A DNA stretch of 64,000 nt, from the NCBI RefSeq assembly GCF_024298885.1, contig NZ_CP101166.1:3471149-3535148 (forward strand). The letters are read 5' to 3'. The position numbers were made by a program, and so were the translations under genes. The notes under the pieces were generated by a model. The model had not been told where the DNA came from and made no database searches. It worked only from the letters and a program-made list of their open reading frames with translations. Positions within the stretch are counted from its first letter, which is position 1, and each line of letters starts with the position of its first letter. This DNA is from Haloglomus halophilum. Its GTDB lineage: Archaea; Halobacteriota; Halobacteria; Halobacteriales; Haloarculaceae. Of the stretch, positions 1 through 12,250 are shown one piece after another.

Positions 1-37
1 CGACGGGACCGTTCGCGCGGAGGTGCGTGCGGAGTGA
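1..37 (+). CDS. 3' end of an upstream gene, probably an ABC transporter ATPase (partial)
   Basis: An open frame enters the window and stops at TGA 35-37, ending ...DGTVRAEVRAE. Its last bases overlap the GTG start of the ABC permease by 4 bp (GTGA), the usual sign of translational coupling in this genome. The partner of an ABC-2 permease is normally its ATP-binding subunit, so that is the likely identity, but only eleven residues are visible and this is inference from position. Confidence 0.5.
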   Translation, partial: DGTVRAEVRAE

Positions 38-894
38 GCGCCGACGACGGTGGACGCACGGACGGCGGTACCGTCCCCCACGAGTCGCCCCCGCCGACCG
101 CCGGCGCCGGCCGCACGAGCCTTCGGGAGTCGTACGTCCTCGCGCGGGCGGTGGCGTACAAGTCGCTCATCCTCCGGGTCCGGTACGCGTTCAACACGGT
201 CACGAACCTGTTCACCATCTACGTCTTCTTCGCGCTCCTGTTCTTCGGCGGGCGGGCCATCGCGCCGCAGGCCATCACGAACTCGCTGACGGGCATCATC
301 GTCGGCTTCTTCCTCCTGCTGATGGCGACGGTGGCGTACTCGGACCTGTCATGGGAACTCATCCGCGAGGCCCAGTGGGGCACGCTCGAGCAGCTCTACA
401 TGTCGCCGCTCGGCTTCCGCCGCGTCGTCTTCCTGAAGACGGCCGTCAACATCCTCGTCGCGTTCGCCTTCGGGGCCATCCTGCTCGCCCTGATGCTGGC
501 GACGACCGGCACGACGCTGGCGCTCGACCCGCTGACGGTCGTTCCGCTCGGCCTCCTGTCGCTCGGGCCCGCCGTCGGGGTCGGGTACGTGCTTGGCGGG
601 CTGGCGCTGCTGTTCAAGCGCGTCGAGAACGTCTTCCAGATCGTCCAGTTCAGCTTCGTCGGCCTCGTCGCGGCGCCGGTCGACGCCTACCCGCTGTTGA
701 AGCTCCTACCGCTTTCACTCGGCGCGGAGCTCCTGCGGAACGCGATGGGCGGCGGGCTCCGGCTCTGGGAGCTGCCGACCGCCGACCTCGCGTTGCTGGT
801 GGTGAAGGCCGTCGTCTACGTGGCCGTCGGGCACGTCGTCTTCGGCTGGTTCGCGCGACGGGCCCGCGATGGCGGCAAACTGGGGAAGTACTGA
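34..894 (+). CDS. ABC-2 type transporter permease
   Basis: This 286-residue integral membrane protein has about six hydrophobic segments after a polar N-terminal tail of about 30 residues. The loop carrying E-A-Q-W-G-T-L-E-Q-L near residue 113 is typical of ABC-2 exporter permeases. It would form the membrane channel of an exporter whose ATPase is probably the gene cut off by the window edge, with which it shares a GTGA overlap. The GTG at 34 is chosen because of that overlap. The exported substrate cannot be read from the sequence. Confidence 0.8.
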   Translation: MSADDGGRTDGGTVPHESPPPTAGAGRTSLRESYVLARAVAYKSLILRVRYAFNTVTNLFTIYVFFALLFFGGRAIAPQAITNSLTGIIVGFFLLLMATVAYSDLSWELIREAQWGTLEQLYMSPLGFRRVVFLKTAVNILVAFAFGAILLALMLATTGTTLALDPLTVVPLGLLSLGPAVGVGYVLGGLALLFKRVENVFQIVQFSFVGLVAAPVDAYPLLKLLPLSLGAELLRNAMGGGLRLWELPTADLALLVVKAVVYVAVGHVVFGWFARRARDGGKLGKY

Positions 895-922
895 CCCCCG
901 AACGTTTCGCGGATCGATGACA

Positions 923-1339
923 CTACGAACTCTGTCGGTCCCCCGTACGGAGCACGTCGAGGCACTCCTTCACGAAGCTCGAAAGTCGGCTCCCGACGAG
1001 GTGGTCCATCGAGACGCCGACAGCCGAGCCATCCGGGAGCAGCAGATGGACGACCAGCGCCTCCCCGAAGACGTGGGTCGAGGCGTGCAGCGGCCCGAAC
1101 TCGGGGTCGTCTTCGGTGGGCGCGCGAGCCACCCGCTCCGCCTCGTAGAGGGCGTTGATACGTTCGACGCGTGAGTGAACGGCCGCTTCGGAGATGTCGT
1201 CCCGGGCGAAATGCAGTGTCGCCCCCGACCCGTCGTAGACCACACAGCTCCGGAAGCTGTCGCCGAACCGCTTCCGGAGGTGTTCGACGAGCGCCCCCAC
1301 GTCCGTGGAGTGCCCGTTGCTGTCGCCACTCGATACCAT
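923..1339 (-). CDS. Conserved haloarchaeal protein of unknown function
   Basis: This 138-residue soluble acidic protein starts at the ATG complementary to 1337-1339. It shows an alpha/beta pattern with the stretches CVVYDGSGATLHFARDD and ALVVHLLLPDG and a helical start (VEHLRKRFGD). It resembles small Halobacteria-only proteins that I cannot tie to a function. It is transcribed divergently from the methylmalonyl-CoA mutase gene and converges on the ABC permease with a 28-bp gap. The longer upstream frame is rejected because it reads into low-complexity Ser/Arg sequence. Confidence 0.6.
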   Translation of the reverse strand: MVSSGDSNGHSTDVGALVEHLRKRFGDSFRSCVVYDGSGATLHFARDDISEAAVHSRVERINALYEAERVARAPTEDDPEFGPLHASTHVFGEALVVHLLLPDGSAVGVSMDHLVGSRLSSFVKECLDVLRTGDRQSS

Positions 1340-1442
1340 GAGTGTCGGTAGCACCAACCGGGCTTGAGCTTTCGGATGGCCGGTGCCGAAGCCGACCGCC
1401 TGCACGCCAACCTTCTTGCCGGGACGGTGCGAAGCCGGGCGT

Positions 1443-3143
<1,701 letters not shown>

Positions 3144-3162
3144 CGCCGGCCGAACGGAGAAC

Positions 3163-3172
3163 ACCTTTACTC
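3163..3172 (+). promoter_or_regulatory. Box A (TATA-like) promoter for the gene at 3194
   Basis: CACCTTTACT lies about 26 bp upstream of the GTG at 3194. This is the spacing expected for a haloarchaeal leaderless transcript and supports the GTG as the real start. Confidence 0.45.
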
Positions 3173-3193
3173 GGCGCCGTCGTAGCCGCTCCC

Positions 3194-3595
3194 GTGTCCT
3201 CCCCGGACGAATCCACGTCACTGCGCGCGGCGGGTGCCGTCGGGACCGTCGTCGCGATGCTCCCCGTTCCGGCGCTCGCCCCGGCCGTCGGCGGGGGGCT
3301 CGCCGCGGCACTGGCAACGGGGTCACGCCGCCGGAACGCCGGTCTCGGCGCCGCCGTGGGGTTCCTCGGCGGCCTCGGCTACCTCACCGGCTGGGCCGTC
3401 CTCGCGCTCGTGCTCTCCGGGACGTTCCCGCCCGCGCTCCCGAACGGCGGCGCGTTCGAGGGGTTCGCCGGGTTCGTGCTCGTCCTCGACATCGTCGGTG
3501 GGACCGTCGGTGGGATGTTCGGTGGCGGCCTCGCCCGCCGAGCGCGGGCGCGTGGCGACGAGAGTGACCAGACTGGTTACGAGCAGCCGGAATAA
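3194..3595 (+). CDS. Small glycine/alanine-rich membrane protein
   Basis: This 133-residue protein has four hydrophobic stretches rich in Gly, Ala, Val and Leu and a short polar C-terminus ending DQTGYEQPE. The layout recalls the DUF5518-type haloarchaeal membrane proteins with glycine-zipper helices, though I could not confirm membership. It starts with GTG, has its own box A, and converges on the ABC permease at 3647. No function can be read. Confidence 0.6.
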   Translation: MSSPDESTSLRAAGAVGTVVAMLPVPALAPAVGGGLAAALATGSRRRNAGLGAAVGFLGGLGYLTGWAVLALVLSGTFPPALPNGGAFEGFAGFVLVLDIVGGTVGGMFGGGLARRARARGDESDQTGYEQPE

Positions 3596-3646
3596 TCGGT
3601 CAAACGAGTTCCTAAGGCTGTAATCCTGGAGTTCTACGAGTAATCC

Positions 3647-4528
3647 TCAGAGCAGGTCGCGGCGCCGCCACACCGCCAGCGCGACGAGCGGCACCACGAC
3701 GGCCCAGGCCACCAGCACGACCGCGGCAAACTCCGAGGTGACGGCGATGGAGTCGACGCTCGCCTCGACGACCACCTCCTCGGTGGCCGGGTTGTAGTCA
3801 GTCGCGACGGTCCGCGTGAGCAGCGGGTGGTTCCTGGTGCCGAAGTCGGCGAACTCCGTGGTCAGCTTCACGTACGCGTTGAGGGGGTTCACCCGGCCGA
3901 TCCAGAAGTACCACTCCGGCGGGAACGGGTAGCGGTCGACGTTCTGCACCTCGAGCAGGACCATCTGCAGGGCCGGCCAGAGCCCGCGGAAGAGCGCGAA
4001 GACGCCGACCGCGCCGACCACGGCCCGCGTCGAGGTGGAGGCGACCGCCGAGAGCGCCATCCCCATGCCGACGAACACGAGCGCGAACAGCAGTGTCACG
4101 GCAGTCAGGCCGAGCATGGCGACGTAGGAGCCGTTCTGGAACAGTGCGCCGACGGCGACGGTACAGACCAGCAGCCCGAGCGTGAGCGGTGCGGCGACCG
4201 CCGTCAGCCGGGAGAGGAACTTGCCGGCGAAGGCGTCGAGCCTGGAGTTCGGCAGGCCGAGGAGGAACCGGACGCTCCCGGACTCGCGCTCGCCGACCAG
4301 CGACGAGTAGGCGGCGAGCAGCCCGACCAGCGGCACCAGTACGTGCGATATCGCCCCGATGGCGAACACCGCGGTCTGCCGGTCCGGCGGCGGACCGTAG
4401 TTGTCGAGTGCGTACATCCCCAGGACGATGCCGGCGGTGGCCAGGACCAGCAGGACCGCGACGGCCGGTACCAGCCGTGACCGGTAGGTCGACAGGAGGT
4501 CGCGCCGGAGGACGTGGTTCCAGGTCAT
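3647..4528 (-). CDS. ABC-2 type transporter permease
   Basis: This 293-residue protein has about six transmembrane segments, with the conserved GERESGSVRFLLGLP sequence near residue 80 found in NosY/ABC-2 permeases and a large extracytoplasmic loop before the last helix. It is the second gene of a two-gene operon and overlaps the preceding ATPase gene by 4 bp (ATGA at 4525-4528). The pair is likely an exporter; the substrate is unknown. Confidence 0.85.
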   Translation of the reverse strand: MTWNHVLRRDLLSTYRSRLVPAVAVLLVLATAGIVLGMYALDNYGPPPDRQTAVFAIGAISHVLVPLVGLLAAYSSLVGERESGSVRFLLGLPNSRLDAFAGKFLSRLTAVAAPLTLGLLVCTVAVGALFQNGSYVAMLGLTAVTLLFALVFVGMGMALSAVASTSTRAVVGAVGVFALFRGLWPALQMVLLEVQNVDRYPFPPEWYFWIGRVNPLNAYVKLTTEFADFGTRNHPLLTRTVATDYNPATEEVVVEASVDSIAVTSEFAAVVLVAWAVVVPLVALAVWRRRDLL

Positions 4529-5478
4529 CGGTCGCCCCCGTCGGTCGCGGGGGCCCGGTCCGGCGACGCGTCGGTCCGGTCGCCGTCCGTGTACTTCGAG
4601 AAGACCTCGCCGAGCGACGCCTCGCGCACGTCGAACTCACCGAGGCGGCCGGCCTCCGACACCCGGTTGAGGACGCGGAGCTTCGTGTCGGCGTCGTCAC
4701 AGACGGCCTCCAGTTGTCCGTTCGGGAACCGGACATCCCTGACACCCTCGATAGTCTCGATGCCCGAGAGCGGCTCCGGGTCGCCCGTCAACTCGACGAT
4801 GAGCGTGCTGCCGGCACCGAGTTCGTCGCGGAGGTTGCCGACGGAGTCCTCGGCGACGATCTCACCGTCGTAGAGGATGCCCACCTCGTCGGCGACGGCC
4901 TCGACCTGTTCGAGGATGTGCGAGGAGAAGAAGACCGTCGCGCCACGGTCGCGCTCCTCGCGGACGATCTCCCGGAGCGTTCGTGCCCCGTTGGGGTCGA
5001 GCCCCGTCGATGGCTCGTCCAGCACGAGCAGGTCGGGGTCGTCGACGAGCGCCACCGCGAGCGCGAGGCGCTGTTTCATCCCCTTCGAGAAGCCGCCGGC
5101 CCGGCGGTCGGCCGCCCCCTCGAGGTCGACGCGGGCGATGAGTTCGTCCGGGTCGTCGTCGGCTGCGCGCGTCTCGATGGCGTGCTCGACGTGTTCGCGG
5201 GCGGTGAGGTGTTCGTAGACGCCGTAGCCCTCCAGCAGCGAGCCCGTCCGGCGCCGCACCGGCACGGAGTCGTGCTGTGGGTCCTCGCCGAGCACGCGCA
5301 CGTCGCCGGCGGTCGGCGAGGCGAAGTCGAGCATGATGTTGATGGTGGTGGACTTGCCGGCGCCGTTCGGGCCGAGGAAGCCGAACACCTCGCCGGCCTC
5401 GACGGTGAGGTCGACGCCACGGAGTGCGGTCACGTCACCGTACGTCTTCCGGAGGTCGTCGAGTTCGACGACGCTCAT
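4525..5478 (-). CDS. ABC transporter ATP-binding protein
   Basis: This 317-residue ATPase starts at the ATG complementary to 5476-5478. Walker A is GPNGAGKST near residue 38, the signature motif is the variant FSKGMKQR, and Walker B is LLVLDEPSTGLDP. The C-terminal 100 residues, after the conserved H-loop SSHILEQ, form the extra domain common in ABC-2 exporter ATPases. It drives the permease encoded immediately downstream with a 4-bp overlap. An in-frame upstream extension is rejected because it is Arg/Pro-rich intergenic sequence. Confidence 0.9.
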   Translation of the reverse strand: MSVVELDDLRKTYGDVTALRGVDLTVEAGEVFGFLGPNGAGKSTTINIMLDFASPTAGDVRVLGEDPQHDSVPVRRRTGSLLEGYGVYEHLTAREHVEHAIETRAADDDPDELIARVDLEGAADRRAGGFSKGMKQRLALAVALVDDPDLLVLDEPSTGLDPNGARTLREIVREERDRGATVFFSSHILEQVEAVADEVGILYDGEIVAEDSVGNLRDELGAGSTLIVELTGDPEPLSGIETIEGVRDVRFPNGQLEAVCDDADTKLRVLNRVSEAGRLGEFDVREASLGEVFSKYTDGDRTDASPDRAPATDGGDR

Positions 5479-5588
5479 GCCGTCACCTCGCGGTCGCGGA
5501 GGGGGGATAGGGGACCGTTCATCGTCGGTACGGCGGACGAATTCGGCATAAGTCTTCTTCGTCCGCGGGTCGGCGCCCGGCGGTGACC

Positions 5589-5608
5589 GGACGGCCGGTT
5601 CCGTCCGA
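5589..5608. promoter_or_regulatory. Inverted repeat in the acs-like upstream region
   Basis: CGGACGG and CCGTCCG form perfect 7-bp arms around a 6-bp spacer. Direct copies of CCGGCGGTGACCG flank them at 5578-5590 and 5612-5624. The site lies between divergent promoters (ABC exporter and acs-like gene). It could be an operator, but its GC richness makes chance pairing possible. Confidence 0.3.
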
Positions 5609-5645
5609 TGGTACCGGCGGTGACCGCCTGCCCGATTCCGCCCGA

Positions 5646-5664
5646 TTATATGCAACGTTTAATG
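5646..5664 (+). promoter_or_regulatory. Candidate box A sequences for the acs-like gene
   Basis: TTATAT at 5646 and GTTTAATG at 5657 are the only AT-rich hexamers upstream of the ATG at 5696. The second lies about 36 bp away, close to the usual spacing for a short-leader transcript. Confidence 0.4.
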
Positions 5665-5695
5665 CCTCGGTCCCGAGAGTGGCGGTTGTTATCCC

Positions 5696-7648
<1,953 letters not shown>

Positions 7649-7750
7649 CTGTTTCGGCCTCGGCTGTCTCCTCGAAACCAGGCAGGGTCCCGTCGGAGGC
7701 ACCACCGTCTGTAGCCGGGCTTTGTCGTTCGTCTCGGGGGACACGATGGC

Positions 7751-7767
7751 TTCCGGCCTGGCCGGAA
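7751..7767. repeat. Perfect inverted repeat between the acs-like gene and the bat gene
   Basis: TTCCGGCC and GGCCGGAA pair perfectly around one base. It lies about 100 bp after the acs-like stop and about 100 bp before the regulator start. No T-tract follows, so it is not a typical terminator; a regulator-binding site is possible. Confidence 0.3.
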
Positions 7768-7836
7768 CCGTATCTGCGGCTCGGCTCCCGACGACGCGAC
7801 CGGATGGTCGTGATGGACCGGGTTATCCCCGGTGGA

Positions 7837-7843
7837 TTTATTT
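7837..7843 (+). promoter_or_regulatory. Box A promoter for the Bat-type regulator
   Basis: TTTATTT lies about 28 bp upstream of the ATG at 7868, the standard spacing. The regulator therefore probably has its own promoter rather than depending on readthrough from the acs-like gene. Confidence 0.5.
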
Positions 7844-7867
7844 CGGACTCACGTAATATCACGAACT

Positions 7868-10012
7868 ATGTCGTCAGATGGGCGGGCCAGGCGTGTCCGG
7901 CTGGACCGTGACCGGTATCGGCAGCTGGTGGCTGCTTCGGGGACGGACCGGGAGCGGCTCGTGCTCCGGCTCGCCGGCGAGGCCGGGCTGACGCCGACGG
8001 AGATGACCCGGCTGGAGGCCGGTCACGCCGAGACCCGCCTCCACGACGGCGGCGTGGGTCACGCCCTCCGGGTCCCGGACGGGGAGGGCGGGACCAGCCG
8101 GCTGGCGCCGCTCCCGACGGACCTGGAGTCCGAGCTGACCGCGTACGTCGGCCCCGACGCAGACGACGGGGTACCCGTGTTCGAGGTGACGGCTCGCCGC
8201 CTCCAGATGCTCGTCGGGGCCGTCGCCGACCGCGCGGCCGAGGCCGCCGCCGACCCGACGCTGGAACGGGTATCGAGTGCGGACCTCCGGCGGTTCTTCG
8301 GCCGCGACGCCGTCGAACGGGGCGTCCCGCCCGGGGCGGTCCTGGCGACGGGCGGCTGGGAGCGCCTCGACAGCATCGACACCGCCGTCTCGAACCCGGA
8401 CCACGAGACGGCCGTCTCCGCGTTCGCGGACGCCCGCCCGCCGGTCGTCGTCGACGACGAACCCACCGCGCCGCAGACGGGGCTCGACCCCGGCGCGCTG
8501 CGGGACGCGCTCGACCGGCTCGACGCCGCGGTCGTGGTGCTGGGGCCGAACGGCCGCATCCACCACGCCAACCGCTCGTTCGAGCGGCTCACCGGGCGGC
8601 GCGTCGACGGGGTCGTCGGCCGGCCATTCGGGTCGCTGGTCCTCGACGACGGGCTCCCGGGCGAGTTCTGGCGGACGGTCGCCACGGAGGGCGCGTGGTC
8701 GGGCGTCCTGCCGTACGCCCGGGCCGAGGAGGGTGCGGTGGAGCGCTGGACCCGGGTTTCGCGGGTTCCCGACGGCACCGGTGGCGCCGAGCGTGTCGTG
8801 GTCGAGATACGCGAGCGCGACGCCGACCCGACGACGGGCCGGTCGCACACGGTCGCGGCGGCGGTCCGCGCGCTCGGCGAACGACTCGTCGAGGAGACGA
8901 CGCGCGACGGCGTGTTGCAGGCCACGACCGAGGTGCTGGCCCGAGGCGAGGCGTACGCCTGCGCGTGGGTGGTCGACCCCTCTCCCCCGAAGGGGCTGGA
9001 CCCGCTGGCCGCCGCCGGTGTCGACCCGTCGGTCGCCCGGGAGTACGTCGCCGACCAGTCGGCGCTCGTCGACGCCGCCCGCGAGGTGGCCGAGGACGGA
9101 ACGACGCGTGTCATCTCGGTCGAGCCGACCCCCGCGGCGCCGGATACCCCGTCCCTCGCGCTGGTTCCCCTGCGACACGCCGAGAGCGTCCACGGCGTAC
9201 TGGCCCTCGCCGCGAGGGAGACGGCCTCCATCGAGGACCGCGAGCGCGAGGTCGTCACGGATCTGGGCCGGCGAGTCGGCCTGGCGCTCAGCGCCGCCGA
9301 GTGGCGCCACCTCCTCCTCTCGGATACGGTGCTGGAGCTGACCTTCGAGAGTACCGACCCCGGCTCGCTGTTCGTCTCCGCGTCGGCGCGTCTGGACTGT
9401 CGTATCGAACTCGATGGGATGGTCCCGGTCGAGGATGGACTTCTCTACTACGTGACGGTGGCCGGCGCGACGCCGGAGGAGGCGCTCGCGGCGGCCCGCG
9501 AGGCCGGGGAGGCACGACTCGTCGCCGACCGCGGGGACGCCGCGCTGCTGGAGGTTGCGGCGCCGGCGGCGTCGCTGGCGACCCCGCTCATCGAGCGTGG
9601 CGGGAACGTGCGGTCGCTGGTCGCCGAGGACGGGCGCGCGGAGCTGGTCTGTGAGTTCTCGCCCGACGCCGCGGTCCGGGACCTGCTGGAGGCGCTGCGC
9701 GAGGCGTTCCCCGAGTCGAACCTGCTGGCGAAGCGCGAGGACGAACGCTCGGCGGCCACCTCCTCGGCGTTCCGCGAGTCCGTCGACGACGAGCTGACCG
9801 ACAAGCAGCGCTCGGTCCTCCGGGCGGCCTACCACGCGGGCTACTTCGAGTGGCCCCGCGGGAGCACCGCCGAGGAGCTGGCCGACTCGATGGATATCTC
9901 CTCGCCCACCCTCCACAACCACCTCCGGCGAGCGCAGCAGCGCCTCCTGACGGCGCTGTTCGAGGAGGAGAGCCGGCCGCTGGCCGAGGAGGGTTCCGAT
10001 TGGGATAGCTAG
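7868..10012 (+). CDS. Bat-type multidomain transcriptional regulator (PAS-GAF-BAT-HTH_10)
   Basis: This 714-residue protein belongs to the bacterio-opsin activator family. Residues 1-190 resemble a degenerate tyrosine-recombinase fold, without its catalytic residues. A PAS domain follows (about 215-325, VVVLGPNGRIHHANRSFERL), then a GAF-like domain (about 340-480), a BAT beta-domain (about 490-630) and a C-terminal HTH_10 (LTDKQRSVLRAAYHAGYFEWPRG, about 650-705). The PAS and GAF domains would sense a small ligand or redox state. It sits between the two acetyl-CoA-synthetase-like genes on the same strand, so it probably controls acetate or organic-acid activation. That target is inference. Confidence 0.87.
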   Translation: MSSDGRARRVRLDRDRYRQLVAASGTDRERLVLRLAGEAGLTPTEMTRLEAGHAETRLHDGGVGHALRVPDGEGGTSRLAPLPTDLESELTAYVGPDADDGVPVFEVTARRLQMLVGAVADRAAEAAADPTLERVSSADLRRFFGRDAVERGVPPGAVLATGGWERLDSIDTAVSNPDHETAVSAFADARPPVVVDDEPTAPQTGLDPGALRDALDRLDAAVVVLGPNGRIHHANRSFERLTGRRVDGVVGRPFGSLVLDDGLPGEFWRTVATEGAWSGVLPYARAEEGAVERWTRVSRVPDGTGGAERVVVEIRERDADPTTGRSHTVAAAVRALGERLVEETTRDGVLQATTEVLARGEAYACAWVVDPSPPKGLDPLAAAGVDPSVAREYVADQSALVDAAREVAEDGTTRVISVEPTPAAPDTPSLALVPLRHAESVHGVLALAARETASIEDREREVVTDLGRRVGLALSAAEWRHLLLSDTVLELTFESTDPGSLFVSASARLDCRIELDGMVPVEDGLLYYVTVAGATPEEALAAAREAGEARLVADRGDAALLEVAAPAASLATPLIERGGNVRSLVAEDGRAELVCEFSPDAAVRDLLEALREAFPESNLLAKREDERSAATSSAFRESVDDELTDKQRSVLRAAYHAGYFEWPRGSTAEELADSMDISSPTLHNHLRRAQQRLLTALFEEESRPLAEEGSDWDS

Positions 10013-10019
10013 CGGGACG

Positions 10020-10029
10020 GGTTATTATG
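10020..10029 (+). promoter_or_regulatory. Box A promoter for acs
   Basis: GGTTATTATG lies about 29 bp upstream of the acs ATG at 10054 and just after the regulator stop codon, so acs appears to have its own promoter. Confidence 0.5.
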
Positions 10030-10053
10030 GTGGGTGGGAACGCTTGACTCGTT

Positions 10054-12051
10054 ATGTCCGAACAGGAAGAGCCGGACCCGGACGCCACGATCGAGGCACG
10101 CCTCCACGAGCAGGAGTACTTCCGCCCGCCGACGGAGTTCGTCGGCCAGGCCAACGCCTCGGACCCCTCGATCCACGACGAGGTGGGTGAGTTCCCCGAG
10201 GGGTTCGAGCAGTACGCCGAACTGCTCGACTGGGACACACACTGGGACGAGGTACTCGACGCCTCGAACCCGCCGTTCTACGAGTGGTTCGTCGGCGGCG
10301 AACTCAACGCCTCCTACAACTGTATCGACCGGCATCTCGACGAGCGGAAGAACCAGACCGCCCTGCTGTGGGAGGGTGAGGGTGGCGAACAGCGGAACAT
10401 CTCGTATCAGGACCTCTATCGCCGCGTGAACGAGACGGCGGCCGCGCTCCGGCAGGCCGGCGTCGAGGAGGACGACGTCGTCACGGTCCACCTGCCGATG
10501 GTGCCCGCGCTGCCCATCACGATGCTCGCGTGTGCGCGCATCGGCGCGCCCCACTCGGTCGTCTTCGCCGGCTTCTCCGCACAGGCACTCGCCGAGCGTG
10601 TCGATTCGGCCGATTCGGACTTCGTCGTCACCATCGACGGCTACTACCGCCGGGGCGACTTCCTCCCCCACATCGAGAAGGCCGACGAGGCCCACGAGGA
10701 CGCCGAGCGCGACCCCGAGACGCTCGTCTGGACCCGCCACGACGATGTCCACGACTCCGTCGATGTCAGCGACGACTACACGATGATGGAGTCGCTGCTG
10801 GCGGACAACGAGCGAGCGACCGTCGAGCCCGTCTCCCGTGACGCCGAGGACCCGCTCTTCCTGATGTACACGTCGGGGACGACGGGCAAGCCGAAGGGGT
10901 GCCAGCATCGCACGGGCGGCTACCTCTCGTACGTCACCGCGACCTCGAAGTACGTCCTCGACATCAAGCCCGAGGACACCTACTGGTGTGCGGCCGACAT
11001 CGGCTGGATCACCGGCCACTCCTACATCGTCTACGGGCCGCTCGCGCTGGGGACGACCAGCGTGATGTACGAGGGGACGCCGGACCACCCGCACAAGTCC
11101 CGGATGTGGGAGATCGCCGAGCGCTACGACGTGGACATCTTCCACACCTCCCCGACGGCCGTGCGGATGTTCATGAAGTGGGGCCCGGAGCACGTGGAGG
11201 GCTACGACTTCGACTTCCGCCACATGACGACCGTCGGCGAGCCCATCCAGCCCGAGGCGTGGCTCTGGTACTACCAGCATATCGGCGACGAGGACGCCGT
11301 CATCGTGGACACGTGGTGGCAGACCGAGACCGGTGGCCACCTCATCACGAACCTGCCCGCGCTGGAGGACATGAAGCCCGGGAGCGCCGGCAAGGCCGCG
11401 CCCGGTATCTCACCGGCCCTCGTCGACGACCAGGGTGACAAGCTGGAGCCGGCGAGCGGGAAGGCCGGCAACCTCATCATCGAGCGGCCGTGGCCCGGGA
11501 TGCTCCAGACGGTGTACGGCAACGACGAGCGGTTCATCGACACCTACTGGGCCGACTTCTCCGATACGGACTCGGACGACTGGCGCGACTGGAACTACAA
11601 GGCCGGCGACGGCGCCGTACAGGCCCAGGACGGCTACTGGCGCGTCCTCGGCCGTCTCGACGACGTGATGAACGTCGCCGGCCACCGGCTCGGCACGATG
11701 GAGCTCGAATCGGCCGTCGCCGAGGTCGAGGACGTGGCCGAGGCCGCCGTCGCGGCCCGCGAACACGCCGAGAAGGGCGAGGTGCCCGACGTGTACGTCG
11801 TCGTCCGTGACGGCGTCGAGGCCAACGACGAGGTCCGCGACCGCATCATCGCGGCCGTCGAGGACGAGATCGGCGCGTTCGCCCGCCCGGACAACGTGAT
11901 GTTCGTCAGCGACCTGCCGAAGACCCGTTCGGGCAAGATCATGCGTCGTGTCCTGGAGAACATCTCCAACAACGAGGACCTCGGAGATACGACCACCCTG
12001 CGCGACCCCTCGGTCCCCGAGCAGATCCGCGATCAGGTCCACGGCGACTGA
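10054..12051 (+). CDS. acs: Acetate--CoA ligase (AMP-forming acetyl-CoA synthetase)
   Basis: The 665-residue enzyme converts acetate, ATP and CoA to acetyl-CoA through acetyl-AMP. All core motifs are present: YTSGTTGKPKG near residue 272, VDTWWQTETGG with the Trp that limits the acyl pocket to acetate, GRLDDVMNVAGHRLGT containing the hinge and CoA loop, and the C-terminal catalytic Lys in RSGKIMRR. Length and motif order match canonical Acs. It follows the Bat-type regulator, a plausible controller. Propionate cannot be excluded as a substrate. Confidence 0.94.
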   Translation: MSEQEEPDPDATIEARLHEQEYFRPPTEFVGQANASDPSIHDEVGEFPEGFEQYAELLDWDTHWDEVLDASNPPFYEWFVGGELNASYNCIDRHLDERKNQTALLWEGEGGEQRNISYQDLYRRVNETAAALRQAGVEEDDVVTVHLPMVPALPITMLACARIGAPHSVVFAGFSAQALAERVDSADSDFVVTIDGYYRRGDFLPHIEKADEAHEDAERDPETLVWTRHDDVHDSVDVSDDYTMMESLLADNERATVEPVSRDAEDPLFLMYTSGTTGKPKGCQHRTGGYLSYVTATSKYVLDIKPEDTYWCAADIGWITGHSYIVYGPLALGTTSVMYEGTPDHPHKSRMWEIAERYDVDIFHTSPTAVRMFMKWGPEHVEGYDFDFRHMTTVGEPIQPEAWLWYYQHIGDEDAVIVDTWWQTETGGHLITNLPALEDMKPGSAGKAAPGISPALVDDQGDKLEPASGKAGNLIIERPWPGMLQTVYGNDERFIDTYWADFSDTDSDDWRDWNYKAGDGAVQAQDGYWRVLGRLDDVMNVAGHRLGTMELESAVAEVEDVAEAAVAAREHAEKGEVPDVYVVVRDGVEANDEVRDRIIAAVEDEIGAFARPDNVMFVSDLPKTRSGKIMRRVLENISNNEDLGDTTTLRDPSVPEQIRDQVHGD

Positions 12052-12217
12052 GACCGCGCCGGTTCCGGGCCGACCGCACTCCGCGTGCCAGTCCCCGCGG
12101 CCCATCCCTTCACCTTCCCTGCTGCGTTCCGTCCGCTTTCTCGGCGGCCGCTCACACCGGTCGCGATGGCCGACTCCGGACCATGACAATCGTTGGTTAA
12201 CGTATTTATCCTGTTCC

Positions 12218-12223
12218 TTTATA
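12218..12223 (+). promoter_or_regulatory. Box A promoter of the first Liv operon
   Basis: TTTATA lies 28 bp upstream of the GTG at 12251. The spacing fits a leaderless transcript and supports GTG as the start of the binding-protein gene. A second AT-rich stretch (GTATTTATCC) lies about 15 bp further upstream. Confidence 0.5.
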
Positions 12224-12250
12224 CGGGAATGTCGCTTGTCACACATCGTC

